This document shows positions 52,410-55,409 of a stretch of 55,409 nt of DNA, in pieces. The stretch lies in assembly GCA_013824645.1 (NCBI GenBank), contig PNOF01000011.1:1-55409 (forward strand), in the 5' to 3' direction. The notes below the pieces were generated by a model. It did not search any database. It had not been told where the DNA came from and worked only from the letters and a program-made list of their open reading frames with translations. Within the stretch, counting starts at the first letter, position 1. Each line of letters starts with the position of its first letter. The position numbers and the translations under genes are program-made. This stretch comes from Syntrophus sp. (in: bacteria) (lineage in GTDB: Bacteria > Desulfobacterota > Syntrophorhabdia > Syntrophorhabdales > Syntrophorhabdaceae).

Positions 52410-54229
52410 CCCGACAAGCGATGAACGATCGTCCTTCGATCTTTGCACGGCTGCGTCAGCAGGCCCCCTATATTCCAAAGACCATGCGGCTTGTCTGGCG
52501 GGCATCGGGGATATGGATGGTCGCATGGCTCATGCTTCTGCTGGTGCAGGGCGCACTTCCGGTAGCCATTGTCTATATGACGCGGCATGTCGTTGACACC
52601 CTCGCTGGCATTGTCGGAAAGGGCGGCATGGGCGATAGCATCGTGTTTCCCCTTGTCATTCTGGGTCTCCTCCTGCTCGCCGAACAGATTCTTCTGAGCA
52701 CCGGCCAATGGGTGCGCACCATCCAGAACAATCGCATCCAGGACTATATGTCCGGCCTGATCCACGTTCAGGTTATGGCGGTGGATCTGAGTTTTTATGA
52801 TTCCTCCGTCTATTACGACCGGCTGCACCGGGCAAGGATGGACGCCATGACCCGCCCTCTTGCCCTTCTTGACGGGATGGGCAGCCTTTGCCAGAACGCT
52901 ATTACCCTTGCCGGTATGGCCGCCCTGCTTTTTTCGTACTCCTTCTGGATACCCATCCTGCTTTTTGCAGGAACAGCGCCGGCTCTCTGGGCTACCGTCC
53001 GTTATGCCGGACAGTTGAACGAGTGGTGGCGCAGAAATACCGTCGAAGAGCGTCGCTGCGAATATTACGACTGGCTTCTTACCATGCGGGATGCGGCCCA
53101 GGAGCTTCGGTTCTTTGATCTTGGCGCCCATTATCGCTCTGTGTATCAGCAACTGCGGGCTCGCCTAAGAAACGAGAAGGAGCGGTTGGAAAAAGGAAGG
53201 TTTCTGACCGAACTCGGAGCCAGCGCCCTGGCCCTCCTGACGACGGCTTTGGCCATGCTCTGGATGATCTTTCGGACTATAGCCGGCAAGGCAGGTGTTG
53301 GCGACATCGTGCTCTTTTACCAGGCCTTCGGGCAGGGACAGCGGCTTATGGCAAACCTGCTGCGTAATACCGGTGAGATATACCAGAACGTGCTCTTTCT
53401 TGAAAACCTTTTCGAACTGCTTGAAACGAAGCCAAAGATCTGCGATCCGGAGAACCCCTTGCCGGTGCCAGACTTGAATGAGGAACTCCGGTTCGCAAAC
53501 ATAGAGTTCCGTTATCCCGGGAGTGAGCGGACCATTCTCCAAGAGTTCAATCTCACCATGAAGGCGGGGGAGATTGCCGCCATCGTCGGTGAAAACGGCG
53601 AAGGGAAATCAACCCTCATCAAGTTGCTCTGCCGGTTCTACGATCCTGACAAAGGCCGTATCACGGTCGATGGCTGTGACATCCGGGAGTTGAGCCAAGC
53701 CGAGTGGCGCGGGCAGATCACCGTACTTTTCCAGGAGCCTGTGCGCTACCACGTATCCGCTTCTGAAAATATCGCCCACGGCGATATTGCCGGCAATCCT
53801 ACGCAAGAGGGTATCGAAAAGGCTGCTGAGGCATCCGGAGCCTTTGATATCATCGAGCGCCTGCCCGAAGGGTTTCAGACAGTTCTCGGCAAATGGTTCG
53901 GCGGCGCGGAGCTGAGCGCGGGGGAGTGGCAACGGGTTGCGCTGGCCAGGGCATTTCTGCGACGTGCCAGGCTGATCATCCTCGATGAGCCGACAAGCAT
54001 GCTCGACGCCTGGTCTGAAGCGAGGTGGTTTTCACGGTTCCGCACACTTGCCGCCGGAAGCACCGTACTTATCATCAGCCACCGTCTCACGACGACCATG
54101 CAGGCAGATGTGATTCATGTGATGCAGGGGGGGCGAATCACCGAATCGGGGAGTCACGAAGAGCTGCTGAACAGGCATGGGCGTTACAGTGAGGCATGGG
54201 AAAGCCGAAAGGCACTATCAGTGCTTTGA
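52406..54229 (+). CDS. ABC exporter, fused permease and ATPase
   Basis: 607 aa from ATG 52406, overlapping maturase 3. Membrane domain (about 30-320) with about six helices (WMVAWLMLLLVQGALPVAIV, FPLVILGLLLLAEQILL, and others), then ATPase: Walker A GENGEGKST (395-403), signature LSAGEWQRVALARAF (503-517), Walker B RLIILDEPTS (522-531) and H-loop ISHRL. Half-transporter type that works as a dimer. No N-terminal C39 peptidase domain. Most likely exports the mature peptide, and may give self-protection if it is toxic. Last gene of the cluster. Confidence 0.93.
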   Translation: MTRQAMNDRPSIFARLRQQAPYIPKTMRLVWRASGIWMVAWLMLLLVQGALPVAIVYMTRHVVDTLAGIVGKGGMGDSIVFPLVILGLLLLAEQILLSTGQWVRTIQNNRIQDYMSGLIHVQVMAVDLSFYDSSVYYDRLHRARMDAMTRPLALLDGMGSLCQNAITLAGMAALLFSYSFWIPILLFAGTAPALWATVRYAGQLNEWWRRNTVEERRCEYYDWLLTMRDAAQELRFFDLGAHYRSVYQQLRARLRNEKERLEKGRFLTELGASALALLTTALAMLWMIFRTIAGKAGVGDIVLFYQAFGQGQRLMANLLRNTGEIYQNVLFLENLFELLETKPKICDPENPLPVPDLNEELRFANIEFRYPGSERTILQEFNLTMKAGEIAAIVGENGEGKSTLIKLLCRFYDPDKGRITVDGCDIRELSQAEWRGQITVLFQEPVRYHVSASENIAHGDIAGNPTQEGIEKAAEASGAFDIIERLPEGFQTVLGKWFGGAELSAGEWQRVALARAFLRRARLIILDEPTSMLDAWSEARWFSRFRTLAAGSTVLIISHRLTTTMQADVIHVMQGGRITESGSHEELLNRHGRYSEAWESRKALSVL

Positions 54230-54345
54230 TACGCAAGCCACCTGTACGGGTCATGGCGATTGTACTGCGGTGCCGGGCCGGGTGGACTGGACGGAGATTG
54301 CATTAAAACCGATCTTCGGAAAATAGCAATATCAAGAACTATAAC

Positions 54346-54407
54346 GCAGGGAAATGAACCCACCTGCGGACTTTTGATCCGTACACTGGTTTTGAAGACC
54401 GCTTTAG
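54346..54407 (-). other. Possible decayed 3' part of a tRNA-Sec gene
   Basis: On the minus strand a GGT-CTTCAAA-ACC arm (anticodon TCA, 54388-54400) is followed by a long variable arm (ACGGA-TCAAAAG-TCCG) and a GCAGGTGGGTTCATTTCCC T-arm-like end. This order and the long extra arm are those of selenocysteine tRNA. The acceptor stem, D-arm and CCA are absent and the stems have mismatches, so it is not an intact tRNA. Confidence 0.4.
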
Positions 54408-54446
54408 CAGATCAATAATATTTTTTTCAACTTTTCAATAAAGTTG

Positions 54447-54962
54447 CTACTCTATTTTGTCCTTATTCATGGTGAAACACCATTTGCAGAATAGTTCTTT
54501 GGGGTGAGGATCAGGAGGAGCAAACAAACATTCGACCTTAATGTTCCCGTCAACTTCCTCGATGATGCTCATAAATTCCCCGAAGTGCATGTCCTTACAA
54601 TTGTATTCTCCCAGTCCTTTTTTCAGTCGACCCTCCTGAGAAGGGCAATGGGGAACTGTAACTATGATTTCCTCGTCTGTGGTTTTGATTTCATACCCCG
54701 AAATTATTGCCCAAGGGAAATATCCCAAAACCTTGGCAAGGGCTTTCAACCCCTTTTCTTCAATCGAGAACCTCTCTTTGATTTCCCGGGTCATGATCTT
54801 CCCCATTCTATGCCACACTTCTTCGTTCATCTTAATTGCAGCATCGTAACTATAGGTATTTTCTACCCCGAGAAACCAGAATCCATCCGTCCTTCTAAAC
54901 TGATTCAGCATAAATTCGACATATGATTGAAGCTCTTCATTATTCAATCGAGGTGTCTTCAT
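54447..54962 (-). CDS. DUF6125-like protein
   Basis: 171 aa, soluble. FRRTDGFWFLGVENTYSYDA and MNEEVWHRMGKIMTREIKER fit the family now called DUF6125, frequent in Desulfobacterota and Chloroflexi and of unknown function. Several Cys and His toward the C-terminus (PHCPSQEGR, YNCKDMHFG, FCKWCF) might bind a metal. AGGAGG RBS. Oriented towards the RiPP cluster but separate from it. Confidence 0.7.
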   Translation of the reverse strand: MKTPRLNNEELQSYVEFMLNQFRRTDGFWFLGVENTYSYDAAIKMNEEVWHRMGKIMTREIKERFSIEEKGLKALAKVLGYFPWAIISGYEIKTTDEEIIVTVPHCPSQEGRLKKGLGEYNCKDMHFGEFMSIIEEVDGNIKVECLFAPPDPHPKELFCKWCFTMNKDKIE

Positions 54963-55112
54963 ATAAGATTTTCCTCCTTTGCCTTAACAGATGTGAAAGG
55001 TGTGTTAGAGATATAATTAACACAAACACCGTCTATGGGCTCTACTCAATTATATCACCTGTGTAACCGAAAAGAGTGAGCATTTTTTTGCTGGCTCTGT
55101 TTCTGACACCTC

Positions 55113-55242
55113 TTATTCCATTTCTAAATCAAAGATGATATTGAGGCGGCAAGGAGGAGGAAACCGGAGCGTACAATCTGTACGTGAGGATTTACGACGA
55201 CGCTGCCAACAAAGATAGCGCCTTGATTTAGAAATGGAATTA
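55113..55242. repeat. Hairpin (MITE-like) repeat element, family C
   Basis: 20-bp arms TTATTCCATTTCTAAATCAA (55113-55132) and TTGATTTAGAAATGGAATTA (55223-55242) match as reverse complements at 19 of 20 positions. Centre: CGTAC-AATCT-GTACG (55170-55184). 130 bp, no coding capacity. Its right half is repeated at 182-226. Confidence 0.8.
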
Positions 55243-55349
55243 CTGTACTTTGATAGGAGGATGCAGCAGCCTGAGTGAACCTACGTGAAGTGGTATGCTC
55301 TTCAATAGACACAGGAAAATAACTTTCTATAATCTATCGACCCGTCTTC

Positions 55350-55409
55350 CTTCCTGAAAGACAATTCCAGTTATTGCTTTCTGAACTGTAGAAATTTCAA
55401 GCGGTATTC
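55350..55409. repeat. Partial copy of the dispersed repeat at 19631-19689
   Basis: Matches 19631-19689 in TTATTGCTTTCTGAACTG, AAATTTCAAGCGGTATTC and CTTCCTGAA; runs off the window edge. Confidence 0.7.

Larger units (their letters stand above)
54963..55409. other. Intergenic end region with repeats
   Basis: 447 bp to the window edge: the hairpin element (55113-55242) and a fragment of the dispersed repeat (55350-55409). No gene seen. Confidence 0.6.

Noticed and set aside
1-55409. CRISPR array, rRNA operon, complete tRNA gene or prophage
   Set aside because: No regularly spaced repeats, no rRNA signature stretches and no phage structural genes were seen; the only tRNA-like piece is the incomplete one near 54346-54407.

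Overview
The window looks like chromosome from an anaerobic member of the Desulfobacterota (old Deltaproteobacteria), of the Syntrophales/Syntrophorhabdales kind. This is an inference from the gene set and is not proven: Tol and lemA/TPM envelope genes of a Gram-negative, a thiolase paired with a DUF35 OB-fold protein, a DUF6125-like protein, a UPF0182 protein, and several families of short hairpin repeats. No rRNA gene, intact tRNA gene or CRISPR array is visible.

Layout. 1-103 is the 3' end of a histidine kinase gene. 224-5696 (minus) is a cell-wall/replication operon: a left-handed beta-helix protein, glmM, murI and a PriA whose helicase motifs have decayed. 5766-8967 (minus) holds a UPF0182 membrane protein and a small secreted protein. 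9216-16736 (plus) holds a small protein, lepA-hemW, tolQ-tolR-tonB/tolA-uppP with 4-8 bp overlaps, a 53-residue protein and a MutY-like glycosylase without an iron-sulfur cluster. clpB (16761-19343, minus) follows. 19344-24793 is an AT-rich accessory stretch with about 1 kb of nested repeats and four unrecognised genes. 24794-30624 carries rmuC with an internal triplication, a TtuB/TtuA-like tRNA thiolation pair, a GAF/degenerate-GGDEF protein and mreB. 30654-38655 holds an AAA/DUF4143 ATPase, small membrane and secreted proteins, a carboxymuconolactone decarboxylase-like protein and a lemA-TPM-TPM group. 38678-44429 (minus) holds an HD protein, a lysozyme-like/peptidoglycan-binding protein, DUF35 + thiolase, mltG and ruvX. 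44664-47619 holds a higBA toxin-antitoxin pair, alkaline phosphatase, tag and a 5'-truncated hemerythrin gene.

The most interesting part is 47774-54229. A near-consensus promoter drives a 60-residue Cys-containing peptide. It is followed on the same strand by a radical SAM/SPASM enzyme, a second one, a PqqD-like peptide chaperone, an S24/S26 serine peptidase, a third radical SAM/SPASM enzyme and an ABC exporter. The last three are joined by ATGA start/stop overlaps. This has the parts of a complete ribosomally made, post-translationally modified peptide (RiPP) pathway: precursor, leader-binding chaperone, three maturases, protease and exporter. The block is clearly richer in G+C than its surroundings. 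It is bounded on the left by a truncated gene and on the right by what looks like a decayed piece of a selenocysteine tRNA gene, so it was probably acquired by transfer. I cannot name a described RiPP class for it.

Short hairpin elements recur: 15536-15709, 19733-19869, 55113-55242 (half copy at 182-226), and a pair of arms inside a coding region at 36988-37187. The first three differ in sequence but share a size of about 130-175 bp, long terminal inverted arms and a small central hairpin of the form CGTA-loop-TACG.
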